Source: Mycobacterium sp. (GTDB lineage: Bacteria > Actinomycetota > Actinomycetes > Mycobacteriales > Mycobacteriaceae). From it: a stretch of 64,000 nucleotides of DNA. Made by a program: the position numbers and the translations under genes. This document shows, piece after piece, positions 52,239 through 59,654 of the stretch; the first letter of the stretch is position 1, and each line of letters starts with the position of its first letter. The stretch lies in the NCBI RefSeq assembly GCF_004298145.1, contig NZ_SCRH01000072.1:16857-80856 (forward strand), written 5' to 3'. The notes below the pieces were generated by a model. The model did not search any database. It worked only from the letters and a program-made list of their open reading frames with translations, and was not told the origin of the DNA.

Positions 52239-53966
52239 TCAGGTCGCCGCGTTATCCGCCGGGCGCTCGTCGTCGGCGGAATGCTCCTGGGGTGGCTGCC
52301 CCTTGCGCAGCGTCTCCAGCAACTCGCGGTACGGCCCTACCAGGTACACGGTGTCGCCGCCGCGAAGCCAGGCATCCCGGCGGGGGTGTAGCTCGACCGG
52401 GGTATCCTGGCGGGTGATCGCGATGACCCGGGTCTGAGTGGACATTTCGAACATCCGTAGCCCGTCAAGCTCGCTGCCGGCCGCCACGTGCATGGCGCCC
52501 ACCATGAAGGAACGCTGCCCGACCGAGAACGTGCCCAGCACCTGCAGGCCCATCGCGGCGCCGATGAACCAGGGAGCGGCCAGGTCGACGGTCGACCGGA
52601 CATTCTCGAACCCGAACCGCTTCGCCACCGCGTCGCCGAGGGTGCGGTCATAGATGCGCAGCACGATGGGCACGTCGGGCCGGTTGACCTCGGGCATCAC
52701 TCGAGGACCCAGCATCTCGCGCAGCACGATTCCGATCTCGATGTTGACCATGTCGTCTTGAGTCAGCACGGCGACGGCCCGGGCGCGGTCGACGCGGGCC
52801 GACTCCAGCGTCTGGCGCAGCGTCGCGTCCCCGAAGATCACCGGCACGTCGAGTTCGGCCGCGGTGGACAGGAACCGGTTGTTCTCGTCGCGCTCGATCA
52901 CCGCGACGTCGTATCCGGCCGCGGTCAGATCACCGACGACGCGGCTGCCGAACGAACCCAGCCCCACCACGATGATGTGGTCGCGCAGGTGGCGTGCCCG
53001 CCGGACGCCGGCTGATTGCAGGACGCGGCGCGACAGCAGCAAGTCCGCCACGAAGGCGACGAGCAGCGCGGTGGTCGTCACGCCGGCGAACATCAAGGCG
53101 ACGGCGAATATCCGTAGCCACGCGGATTGTTGGGCGAAGGTGAATTCGCCGTACCCCACGGTGGTGATGGTCTCCGCGGTGAAATACATCGCGTCCAGCC
53201 AGGACAGGCGCGGCTTCGTGTAGGAGATGTGCACGACGACCGTCGACGCGAGCAGCAGGCTGAGCGCGAGCAGCATGGCGGGGAAAAGCATGGGGTTCAC
53301 ATCGTCACGCATCGCGCGCACAGCGTCCGAGGCCCGCCGCACCGACGACTGGCGGGAGCGTGTCGCGGTCGGCCGGGGCGTTTTGATGCCGCGCGCGGCC
53401 AGCTCGTCGGCGCTGCCGATCATGGCGGTCCAATCACCGGCGCGCACTCGATGGTCTCGGCCGGGGCACGGCACCACCTCGTCGGGGGTGGCGGTGTTCT
53501 TGCCGTGGATCACGGCTACCGGCGCCAGGTCGCCGTAGATCTCCCGCAGCGTCGCGTCGCGGGGTGCCTCGGCGCCCGACACAACAAATTCGATGCCGGC
53601 CGCTTCGACCGGATGGGTGTTGCTCGCCAAACAGGCCTCGACGACCGACGGCGCCGCGAGGTCGGCGACATCGAGGATGGCGCCGGGGCCGTTGTCGGCG
53701 GCCACCGCTCCGCGCAGCACGTCGTTGCCCAACCGGGCGACCACGCGCAGATGCGGATTGGTTTTCCTTGCCAGCAAGGCGTTTTCGAGATTCTTCGCGT
53801 CGTCATGCCCGGCGCAGACGATGGCGCTTGCTCCGCCAAGATCGGCGCCGGCGAGCTCTTCGCTGGGCAGCTTGACGATAGTGGCGCCCGCGCGGTTCAG
53901 TTCCTTGGCGATGGTGCTCGCGAGCGCATCGTCGCCGCTGACGATGATGTGGCTGCGCGCGCTCAT
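52239..53966 (-). CDS. Potassium channel with two RCK/TrkA-N domains
   Basis: Ion channel of 575 residues with an unusual order: an N-terminal Rossmann RCK-like domain (1-200; HIIVSGDDALASTIAKEL), two membrane helices (about 228-247 and 285-309) around the selectivity filter TTVGYGEF (268-275), then a second RCK domain beginning DHIIVVGLGSFGSRVVGDL (329-347) with VAVIERDENN and a TrkA-C-like end (LHPRRDAWLRGGDTVYLVGP). Eukaryotic BK/Slo and bacterial MthK channels place RCKs after the pore; here one precedes it. Probably K+ efflux/uptake control. Start at ATG 53966. No gene is seen in the 269-base gap to the next gene. Confidence 0.88.
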   Translation of the reverse strand: MSARSHIIVSGDDALASTIAKELNRAGATIVKLPSEELAGADLGGASAIVCAGHDDAKNLENALLARKTNPHLRVVARLGNDVLRGAVAADNGPGAILDVADLAAPSVVEACLASNTHPVEAAGIEFVVSGAEAPRDATLREIYGDLAPVAVIHGKNTATPDEVVPCPGRDHRVRAGDWTAMIGSADELAARGIKTPRPTATRSRQSSVRRASDAVRAMRDDVNPMLFPAMLLALSLLLASTVVVHISYTKPRLSWLDAMYFTAETITTVGYGEFTFAQQSAWLRIFAVALMFAGVTTTALLVAFVADLLLSRRVLQSAGVRRARHLRDHIIVVGLGSFGSRVVGDLTAAGYDVAVIERDENNRFLSTAAELDVPVIFGDATLRQTLESARVDRARAVAVLTQDDMVNIEIGIVLREMLGPRVMPEVNRPDVPIVLRIYDRTLGDAVAKRFGFENVRSTVDLAAPWFIGAAMGLQVLGTFSVGQRSFMVGAMHVAAGSELDGLRMFEMSTQTRVIAITRQDTPVELHPRRDAWLRGGDTVYLVGPYRELLETLRKGQPPQEHSADDERPADNAAT

Positions 53967-54235
53967 AGACGCTTCGCCGCGACGGTGACAGCACGGTCGC
54001 GGTCGTCGCGGCGCGGTGAGTCGTCACGCATAAACCCCACCTCTGATGACATCCGGCGCTCACTTGCTGCTACGACTATCGGGCACGATGCCGATCGACG
54101 CCAGCGCGACATGTTCTCAACCGGCAACCGAATTGCCGGGCCCCCGCGCGGCCGATGCCATATCGGACGGAAGACGTCAGGCTCGATTCCGAGTTGAGCA
54201 GTATGCCAACAGAATTGGCGAGCCCCTCGACGTGG

Positions 54236-54607
54236 CTATAAAACCTTGACGTCAGCAGGTGACCAGAACGCCCGCATCGACGTGATCTTGGCGTCCGTGT
54301 CGAACGACATCGTCGAGATGGGCGAGATTCTGGTGCGGCTGTCACCGGCGTCCAGCGTGAGGTGCCAGAAGAAGGCGGCCTCGCTGCCAGAGACCCGCAA
54401 CTCGGCGAGTTCGGTGTCCTTCTTGGCGTCTTGGAATCCCGCGTAGAACCCGCGGATGGCGTCATGCCCGCGGCGAATATCGGCTCCGATCGGATCCTCG
54501 ATGGTGGCGTCGGCGGCGTACAGGGTCACGATGTCGTCGGCGGTGCCGGTCGCGACGAGAGCGAGGTAGCGATTGACGGTCTCGGTGATGGCTTCTGGGG
54601 ACGGCAT
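54236..54607 (-). CDS. SnoaL-like / ketosteroid-isomerase-fold protein
   Basis: NTF2-fold protein of 123 residues, steroid delta-isomerase-like: ITETVNRYLALVATGTADDIVTLY, then ADATIEDPIGAD with the active-site-type Asp and a C-terminal MSFDTDAKITSMRAFWSPAD. The Tyr and Asp pair of ketosteroid isomerase cannot be confirmed by eye, so the function is open. Start ATG at 54607; divergent from the Nudix gene. Confidence 0.8.
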   Translation of the reverse strand: MPSPEAITETVNRYLALVATGTADDIVTLYAADATIEDPIGADIRRGHDAIRGFYAGFQDAKKDTELAELRVSGSEAAFFWHLTLDAGDSRTRISPISTMSFDTDAKITSMRAFWSPADVKVL

Positions 54608-54674
54608 GGCTTCGGACGCTACTCCTTGCCATGGCCGCGGCTTCAGGTGCGGTATTCGCGGCAATACTGGCGGC

Positions 54675-55205
54675 GTGACTTTTATCGAACGCCTCGCGAG
54701 CCGCGAGATCTATCGGAATCCGTGGATGGTGCTGCGCGAGGATGACATCCGCCGTCCGGATGGCAGTGCCGGCATCTACAGCGTCGTCGACAAGCCGGCC
54801 TATGCGCTCGTGATGCCATATGACGGGCACCGCTTCCGGTTGGTCGAGCAGTTTCGCTACCCCATCGGGGAGCGTCGTTGGGAGTTCCCCCAAGGCACCG
54901 CTCCGGGGATGGCCGATGCCGAACCTGCCGAGTTGGCCGAGCGTGAGCTGCGCGAGGAAACCGGATTGCGCGCAACGACGTTCGAGCCGCTCGGCGAGCT
55001 CGACGTGGCGCCGGGAATGACCAGTCAGCGCGGCTGGGTGTTCTTGGCGACGGGGATCGTCGAGGGAGAAGCCGACCGCGAGCACGAGGAGCAGGACATG
55101 CGCAGCGCGTGGTTCTCGCGCGAAGAGGTCGAGCAGATGATTCGCCGGGGAGTCATCGTCGACGCGCAGTCGGTCGCCGCGTACGGCCTATTCCTGTTGC
55201 GCTGA
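54675..55205 (+). CDS. Nudix hydrolase (ADP-ribose pyrophosphatase type)
   Basis: Nucleoside-diphosphate-X hydrolase of 176 residues. The Nudix box core is AERELREETGL with the metal-binding REExEEG-type acidic residues, preceded by WEFPQGTAPGMADAEP; the spacing between the Gly and the REE part is one residue shorter than the textbook pattern. The N-terminal strand VTFIERLASREIYRNPWMVL is typical of ADPRase/GDP-mannose hydrolases. GTG start at 54675 is set by that strand; upstream frame is spurious. Confidence 0.85.
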   Translation: MTFIERLASREIYRNPWMVLREDDIRRPDGSAGIYSVVDKPAYALVMPYDGHRFRLVEQFRYPIGERRWEFPQGTAPGMADAEPAELAERELREETGLRATTFEPLGELDVAPGMTSQRGWVFLATGIVEGEADREHEEQDMRSAWFSREEVEQMIRRGVIVDAQSVAAYGLFLLR

Positions 55206-55281
55206 GGACGGACGTTGCGAAACAGCGTGATCGTGTCCTCGCCGAGATCGCACTGCGTCATCGAACACCGACCATTGACCA

Positions 55282-55791
55282 ATGCGGCCGAGGTTTCGGG
55301 TAGTCGCGGCGCTCGCTGCCGTGACTGCCTCGGTCGCCGGAACACCCGCCGTCTGCGCGCATGCGGTGTCACCGTCGTGGAACGGCAAATACTCGCTGGT
55401 GAGGTATGCGGCCAGTAAATCCGGCACCAGCGTCGCCGCGACGCAAGCCGAACCCACCTTCAGCGCCGACTACGTCTTCACCACCGCGTGCTCGTCGGGC
55501 AAGTGCGTGGCCACCGCGACCAACGGCCCCACGCCCAAGAACCCGACGCTGCCCCAGCCTTCGCACTACACGTGGGATGGGGCGAAATGGGTGGAGCACT
55601 TCGACTTCCAATGGGATTGCTATATGGGCGAAGGCGCTGCGAAGGTGTGGGCACCCGCGAGGTCGTGGGCCTTTTACACCCCGCAGCCGGACGGATCGTT
55701 GCGCGGTGTCTGGCACACCGACATCAGCGGCGGCCCGTGCCGCGGAACCGTCGAAATGCCGGTCGCGGCGTTTGCCGCCGGTCCGCAATGA
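55282..55791 (+). CDS. Small secreted protein
   Basis: Exported protein of 169 residues. The N-terminus RPRFRVVAALAAVTASVAGT followed by PAVCAHA is a Sec signal peptide with cleavage likely after AHA (about residue 28). The mature part contains four cysteines (TTACSSGKC, WDCYMG, GGPC), likely two disulfides, and aromatic strands WDGAKWVEHFDFQWDC; this resembles a group of mycobacterial secreted proteins of unknown function. Follows the Nudix gene by 76 bases on the same strand. No enzymatic motif. Confidence 0.75.
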   Translation: MRPRFRVVAALAAVTASVAGTPAVCAHAVSPSWNGKYSLVRYAASKSGTSVAATQAEPTFSADYVFTTACSSGKCVATATNGPTPKNPTLPQPSHYTWDGAKWVEHFDFQWDCYMGEGAAKVWAPARSWAFYTPQPDGSLRGVWHTDISGGPCRGTVEMPVAAFAAGPQ

Positions 55792-55806
55792 CGGGGACGC
55801 CGTGAA

Positions 55807-56478
55807 TCAGTCCGGCGGGGCGGTGGTCATGGAGGCGATGTAATAGATCTCGTGCCCGGTCGGATAGCCACCGCCATCAGTGGCGATATGAACGTGGTCG
55901 TAATGGTCGGCGGTTTCTGAGCCCAAGTCCGCCATCCAGTTGCCCCCGCCGACGCCCGGGTAGATCTTCTGCCGCCAGATCACATGATTGACGCCCCACC
56001 GCTTCGCATTCGCCAGCGCATATCCGGCGATCTGATTGCCGAGCTCGATGCCTCCGGGGGTGTGGAAGTTCGGGATCATCACGTCGATGGCCAACCCGTT
56101 GGGATGCCACGGCAGCGGGTCCTGCCGATACCCATAGATGGTCTTGACCTGGGGAAAGAGCACCCCGATGGCGCGGGCCGCCCAGATGGTCTTGACCTGT
56201 AGCCGATCCTCGGACGCGACCCCGTGCGGCAACGCGAGCTGGAATTGCTGGCCGGCCGAAGGGGCGGGCGGTGCCAGCGCGGTCAGCGCCTCCACCTCGG
56301 CGGGACTGGCGGTGTGCGGCGGGCTGGGTGACCGAGTCGCCGTGGCGGTGGGGGTCGCTGCCGGCGTCTCGACGCAGCACCGTGGCTTGGTGCCCTGGGC
56401 GTGGATCATGGCGGCCGAGACAATGAGCGACGCCGCGATCGCCAGCCATCGGCCACCGCCCTTGGCGAACACCTTCAC
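55807..56478 (-). CDS. Exported protein with ARB_07466/peptidase-M15-like C-terminal domain
   Basis: Exported protein of 223 residues. GTG at 56478 gives an N-terminus VKVFAKGGGRWLAIAASLIV with a signal peptide ending near HAQ; a longer frame upstream has no support. A Pro/Thr/Ser linker (TPTATATRSPSPPHT) leads to a C-terminal domain with LPWHPNGLAIDVMIPNF and HYDHVHIATD, the His/Asp/His set of the M15-like zinc fold found in many mycobacterial wall-associated proteins. A role in peptidoglycan handling is plausible but unproven. Convergent with the small secreted protein gene (15 bases apart). Confidence 0.75.
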   Translation of the reverse strand: MKVFAKGGGRWLAIAASLIVSAAMIHAQGTKPRCCVETPAATPTATATRSPSPPHTASPAEVEALTALAPPAPSAGQQFQLALPHGVASEDRLQVKTIWAARAIGVLFPQVKTIYGYRQDPLPWHPNGLAIDVMIPNFHTPGGIELGNQIAGYALANAKRWGVNHVIWRQKIYPGVGGGNWMADLGSETADHYDHVHIATDGGGYPTGHEIYYIASMTTAPPD

Positions 56479-56630
56479 CCCCACGACCGGCAGCTTAATG
56501 GCGTCTGTGACGCGTGGGGCGATGTTTGGCGAACACTGCCGCCGCCGGCGGATCTCACTCGCGGCGAGAGCCGGCGACGGTTCGTTCAGGCGAATGTGAC
56601 CGTCTGGGTCCCAGCAGAAGTGGGTAAACA

Positions 56631-56644
56631 ACGCACTAGTGCGT
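56631..56644. promoter_or_regulatory. Perfect 14-bp palindrome before the small acidic gene
   Basis: ACGCACTAGTGCGT at 56631-56644 is a perfect palindrome 44 bases upstream of the next ATG in the 210-base divergent gap 56479-56688. It is a good shape for a regulator site; the binding protein is unknown. Confidence 0.35.
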
Positions 56645-56688
56645 CGCGGGCAGCGTGAAATCGAGTCACAGTCGAAAGGCGGCATCCC

Positions 56689-56931
56689 ATGGTTCGTCAT
56701 GAGGGGGGCCGATGGGACGTCGGAATGAAGGACGCCGCGGTCTATGTCGAGCGCGTCTCCGACAGCGACGAGCGCGTCTTCGATGATTCGTTGACTGCCG
56801 AGGAGGCCCGCAAGTTAGCCGGACTGTTGACGAAGTACGCGGACAAACTCGACGAGGTGCGGGACTCCGACAAGGCCAAGGAGTCCGACGACGCAGAGGA
56901 GTCCAAGGAGTCAGATAGGTCGACGGATTAG
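56689..56931 (+). CDS. Small acidic protein, conserved type
   Basis: Eighty-residue protein. The middle part VERVSDSDERVFDDSLTAEE then ARKLAGLLTKYADKLDEV resembles small mycobacterial proteins that act on or sit beside regulators; the C-terminal 25 residues are almost only Asp, Glu, Ser and Lys (KESDDAEESKESDRSTD), likely disordered. No known domain. It is the last chromosomal gene before the attachment site at 56962. Real coding status is supported by the ordered amphipathic helix but is not certain. Confidence 0.6.
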   Translation: MVRHEGGRWDVGMKDAAVYVERVSDSDERVFDDSLTAEEARKLAGLLTKYADKLDEVRDSDKAKESDDAEESKESDRSTD

Positions 56932-56961
56932 CTTCAAGAGACGTCTGACCTGCTACAACGC

Positions 56962-56984
56962 TGGTGCCCCCGGCAGGATTCGAA
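56962..56984 (-). other. attL: 3' end of a tRNA gene truncated in the T-arm
   Basis: Read on the minus strand: T-loop TTCGAAT, T-stem strand CCTGC, acceptor strand CGGGGGC, discriminator A, and an encoded CCA, in exactly tRNA spacing. Upstream of the T-loop the matching T-stem strand (GCAGG expected) is replaced by GCATT and nothing tRNA-like follows. The intact tRNA must start GCCCCCG; which amino acid it carries cannot be told from this piece (tRNA-Lys is one guess). This is the classic scar of integration into a tRNA 3' end. Confidence 0.75.
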
Positions 56985-57136
56985 AATGCCGTCCTATTGG
57001 TTGCCCACACCAGCAACTAGCTGCGATAATCGCCTCTGAACTGCTGATACGCTTTAGGGTAGCGGTGTGCATAAATTAGCGCAAGTACGCACGAGCTAGC
57101 ATGTTGATAGCAGACAGATAACAGAGCGGAGCAAAA

Positions 57137-58279
57137 GTGTCCGGCAAGAGGGGTCGCCGCGGCTGGGGTTGGCTGCGTAAGTCAGGCAAGACAACTTGGC
57201 AAGCCTCCTACGTCGGCCCCGATTTGCTGCGTCACCGGGCCGCGAAGACCTTCTCCGCGAAAATGGATGGGGAGGAATGGCTCGCCAAGGAGCGGCGGCT
57301 CATCGAGCTGGGCATCTGGACGCCTCCCGCGCAGCGCGAGGCTGAGAAGCGCGCCGGCGCCCTCACCGCTGCCGAATACGCCGCCAAGTGGGTTGAGCAG
57401 CGCCCCCTGAAGGGGCGTACGAAAACGGGATACGAGAGCATCGTCGAGCGCAGGATCAAAGATTCGATACTCGGCCAGGTGCCGTTGTCCAACCTGACCG
57501 CGGAGGCCGTTCGATCGTGGTATGCCGCAATGAGCGCCGAGAAGCCGACCGCGAAGGCGCACGCCTACCAGCTTTTGCACGCCGTGTGCGCCACTGCCGT
57601 GGGGGACGGCCTGTTGCCGGCTAATCCGTGCCAGATTTCGAAAGCGATGGCCGCCAAGACTAAACGGGCGGCCGTCGTCCTGACTCCCGCCGAGGTGGCA
57701 GCTCTTGCGGATGCCATCGAGCCGCAACGCTTGCGGACACTGGTGTTGGTCGCCGCCTGGTGCGGCCCGCGCTGGGGGGAACTCATGGAGCTGCGCCGCG
57801 GTGACGTGGCCGCCGACGGCTCGACGATCACCATTGCGCGCGGCGCCACGCACCGGCAACGTGTCTGTCGTATTGATACGCCGAAGTCGGGTAAGGGCCG
57901 CACTGTGGTGGTGCCTCCGCACATTCGAGCGGATCTGGTGGCACATCTGGCTGCTATCGCTGACGGGGCCGATACGTTGCTGTGGCCGCCGGCGCGGGGC
58001 GGCTGCCACATGGATGGGAAAGTGTTCCGCGACAGCTATTTCAACCCAGCGCTGGACAAGATTGGCCGCGACGGCGTGAACAAGCCGAGACCGACGGTGC
58101 ATGGGCTGAGGCATTTCAGTGGTACGCAGACTGCGCGTGTGGCGAACCTGGCCGAATCGATGCAGCGGTTGGGCCACTCCACCGTCCGCGCCAGCCTGAT
58201 CTATCAGCAAGCCGTCAGCGGCCGCGACGCCGAGGTGGCTGATGCCTTGTCGAAACTCGCTGAGCCGCCAGCAAAATAG
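57137..58279 (+). CDS. int: Tyrosine integrase
   Basis: Site-specific recombinase of 380 residues. The N-terminal part has an arm-binding region (WGWLRKSGKTTWQASYV) and a SAM-like core-binding domain (75-165). Catalytic residues: Arg212 in CGPRWGELMELR, His322 and Arg325 in VHGLRHFSG, His347 in LGHSTVRASLIY and Tyr356 nucleophile. All five are present, so it should be active. GTG start with GGAG upstream, 152 bases from the tRNA fragment. Reads away from the chromosome, as in many actinobacterial integrated elements. Confidence 0.93.
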   Translation: MSGKRGRRGWGWLRKSGKTTWQASYVGPDLLRHRAAKTFSAKMDGEEWLAKERRLIELGIWTPPAQREAEKRAGALTAAEYAAKWVEQRPLKGRTKTGYESIVERRIKDSILGQVPLSNLTAEAVRSWYAAMSAEKPTAKAHAYQLLHAVCATAVGDGLLPANPCQISKAMAAKTKRAAVVLTPAEVAALADAIEPQRLRTLVLVAAWCGPRWGELMELRRGDVAADGSTITIARGATHRQRVCRIDTPKSGKGRTVVVPPHIRADLVAHLAAIADGADTLLWPPARGGCHMDGKVFRDSYFNPALDKIGRDGVNKPRPTVHGLRHFSGTQTARVANLAESMQRLGHSTVRASLIYQQAVSGRDAEVADALSKLAEPPAK

Positions 58280-58281
58280 TT

Positions 58282-58431
58282 CAGTCAACACTATTGGGGG
58301 GGTTCGAACCCCTGGGGCGCCTGATTTTTATCAGGCTGCCGAAACGAACATATGTGACCATATGTGACCCGGTGTGATCGTAGTGCGCCCAACCGGGTCC
58401 GCAAAAACATGCAGCCTTTCCAGTCAACACT
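58282..58431. other. attP-like repeat region after the integrase gene
   Basis: Contains: CAGTCAACACT at 58282-58292 and again at 58421-58431 (possible arm-type integrase sites); a tRNA-T-arm-like sequence with 14-bp palindrome GGGGTTCGAACCCC at 58299-58312 followed by acceptor-like TGGGGCGCC; and a perfect tandem repeat of CATATGTGAC at 58349-58358 and 58359-58368 (possible excisionase sites). The pieces are seen directly; their assembly into a recombination site is inference, and it is puzzling that the element already has an att scar at 56962. The rest of the 280-base gap 58280-58559 has no gene. Confidence 0.4.
58319..58336 (+). terminator. Hairpin after the integrase gene
   Basis: GCCTGAT (58319-58325), loop TTTT, ATCAGGC (58330-58336): perfect 7-bp stem 39 bases after the integrase stop. 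Could terminate int transcription, or be part of the recombination region. Confidence 0.4.
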
Positions 58432-58559
58432 TTTTGACGACAGCAACGAAAAATGTTGCGTAGCAGGCGCATAACGTCTAGCAAAAAAAGCACGGCGTGC
58501 GGATTTGTGCTTTTCTGATTACAGGCAAGACAACTCACGTTCGAAGGGAACACAGCACG

Positions 58560-58745
58560 ATGAGCACCAAACGAGAGAGGCTCGACCTGAAGCAAGTCGC
58601 CGACCGACTACACGTCTCCGTCTGCACGGCCCGGCGACTCGTGGCGGGCGGTCAACTCCCCGCCCATCGGCTAGGGCCGCGATTGATCCGCGTCTGGTCG
58701 GACGACCTCGACAAGATCGAGAACCCCATCGGCAGTGCAGCGTGA
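58560..58745 (+). CDS. Excisionase-like helix-turn-helix protein
   Basis: Sixty-one residue MerR/excisionase-fold protein: LDLKQVADRLHVSVCTARRL is the HTH and VAGGQLPAHRLGPRLIRVWS the wing, followed by DDLDKIE. Matches small DNA-binding (HTH_17) proteins encoded next to integrases in mycobacterial elements and so probably directs excision or controls the replication operon. First gene of the coupled chain; its stop overlaps the next start (GTGA). ATG at 58560; AAGGGA lies 12 bases upstream. Confidence 0.82.
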   Translation: MSTKRERLDLKQVADRLHVSVCTARRLVAGGQLPAHRLGPRLIRVWSDDLDKIENPIGSAA

Positions 58746-59302
58746 CCACCACGTCAGCCGAACGCACAGCACTACTCAAACTCGTCGCCCGCAATACGAA
58801 GATCGCCTGCGCGGACCTGGACGCGCTCGCCGCTGCACAGTACGCCGAGTTCGAACGCCAGATGACAAAGCTGTGGGAAGCCCAAGAGCTGGGCGTACAG
58901 CAGCTCATCGCCGAAGGCCACGAGCTACTTGCGCCCGTCCTAGCAGAAGCCAAGCGGCTAGTCGACGAGCGGTGCGAAGCGATGGGCATCGTCGCCGAAC
59001 TACGCCCAAGGGTGGACGGCGGCATAGCGCTCGGCTGGGGACCGGAAAGGCTTTCCAGGGAACGCAAAACCGAGATACGGCGTGCCGCCAAAGCCGAAAT
59101 CGAGGCGCGGAAACGCCGCGCCAAAACAGAGGTCGAACGCGCACGCGGCAAACAGGAAACGCTGATACTTACGGGCGCCATCGAAACCGCCGAAGGCAAG
59201 GCGATCCTCGAATCCCTGCCATCAGCCGATGAGTTATTGCCCGCCCTCGGTGTGGCAGACGTTGAGGCGCTGCTGGCTACGCAAACCAGCGGGGGCGCGT
59301 AA
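58742..59302 (+). CDS. Element protein with helical, charged centre
   Basis: One hundred eighty-six residues, no recognised domain. N-terminal half is helical (TTSAERTALLKLVARNTKIA, then LWEAQELGVQQLIAEGHELL), and a central basic stretch ERKTEIRRAAKAEIEARKRR, continuing for about 25 more residues, suggests coiled coil or nucleic-acid contact. GTG start overlaps the excisionase stop. Similar genes sit between xis and replication genes in mycobacterial prophage-like elements; function unknown. Confidence 0.7.
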   Translation: MTTTSAERTALLKLVARNTKIACADLDALAAAQYAEFERQMTKLWEAQELGVQQLIAEGHELLAPVLAEAKRLVDERCEAMGIVAELRPRVDGGIALGWGPERLSRERKTEIRRAAKAEIEARKRRAKTEVERARGKQETLILTGAIETAEGKAILESLPSADELLPALGVADVEALLATQTSGGA

Positions 59303-59399
59303 CGCCCATAGCCTGCAACGTAATTCACCCACAGCTCCGCGGGGCCAACAGGCCAAATAATTGACGGGCCGCGGATCCACCCAAACGGAGCTGACACCG

Positions 59400-59654
59400 A
59401 TGACAACCACCCCCCTATGCGAAGAGGGCCGCCCAAATAGGACGACCCTCAACGACACCGATACTGACCACTATAAACCACGCGGGCATTACGCGCACAC
59501 CGCATGGCAAGCGAATCTAGCCCGAATGGCCCGGCGGGCAGTGCATGACCCATCTTTCTACGACATCGCCGGCGGGACCGTGCAGCGGCTAGCTGACGAA
59601 CTCCGCGTCGAGAGAATCGCCGCCGAATATTACGACGGCGGGGATGTCGCGTGA
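59400..59654 (+). CDS. Small element protein of unknown function
   Basis: Eighty-four residues from the ATG at 59400 (an earlier TTG start is possible). Contains RGHYAHTAWQANLARMARRA and FYDIAGGTVQRLADELRVER; no known domain, no cysteines after the first few residues. Its stop is overlapped by the GTG of the replication gene, which supports coding. Nothing is seen in 59303-59399. Confidence 0.6.
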   Translation: MTTTPLCEEGRPNRTTLNDTDTDHYKPRGHYAHTAWQANLARMARRAVHDPSFYDIAGGTVQRLADELRVERIAAEYYDGGDVA

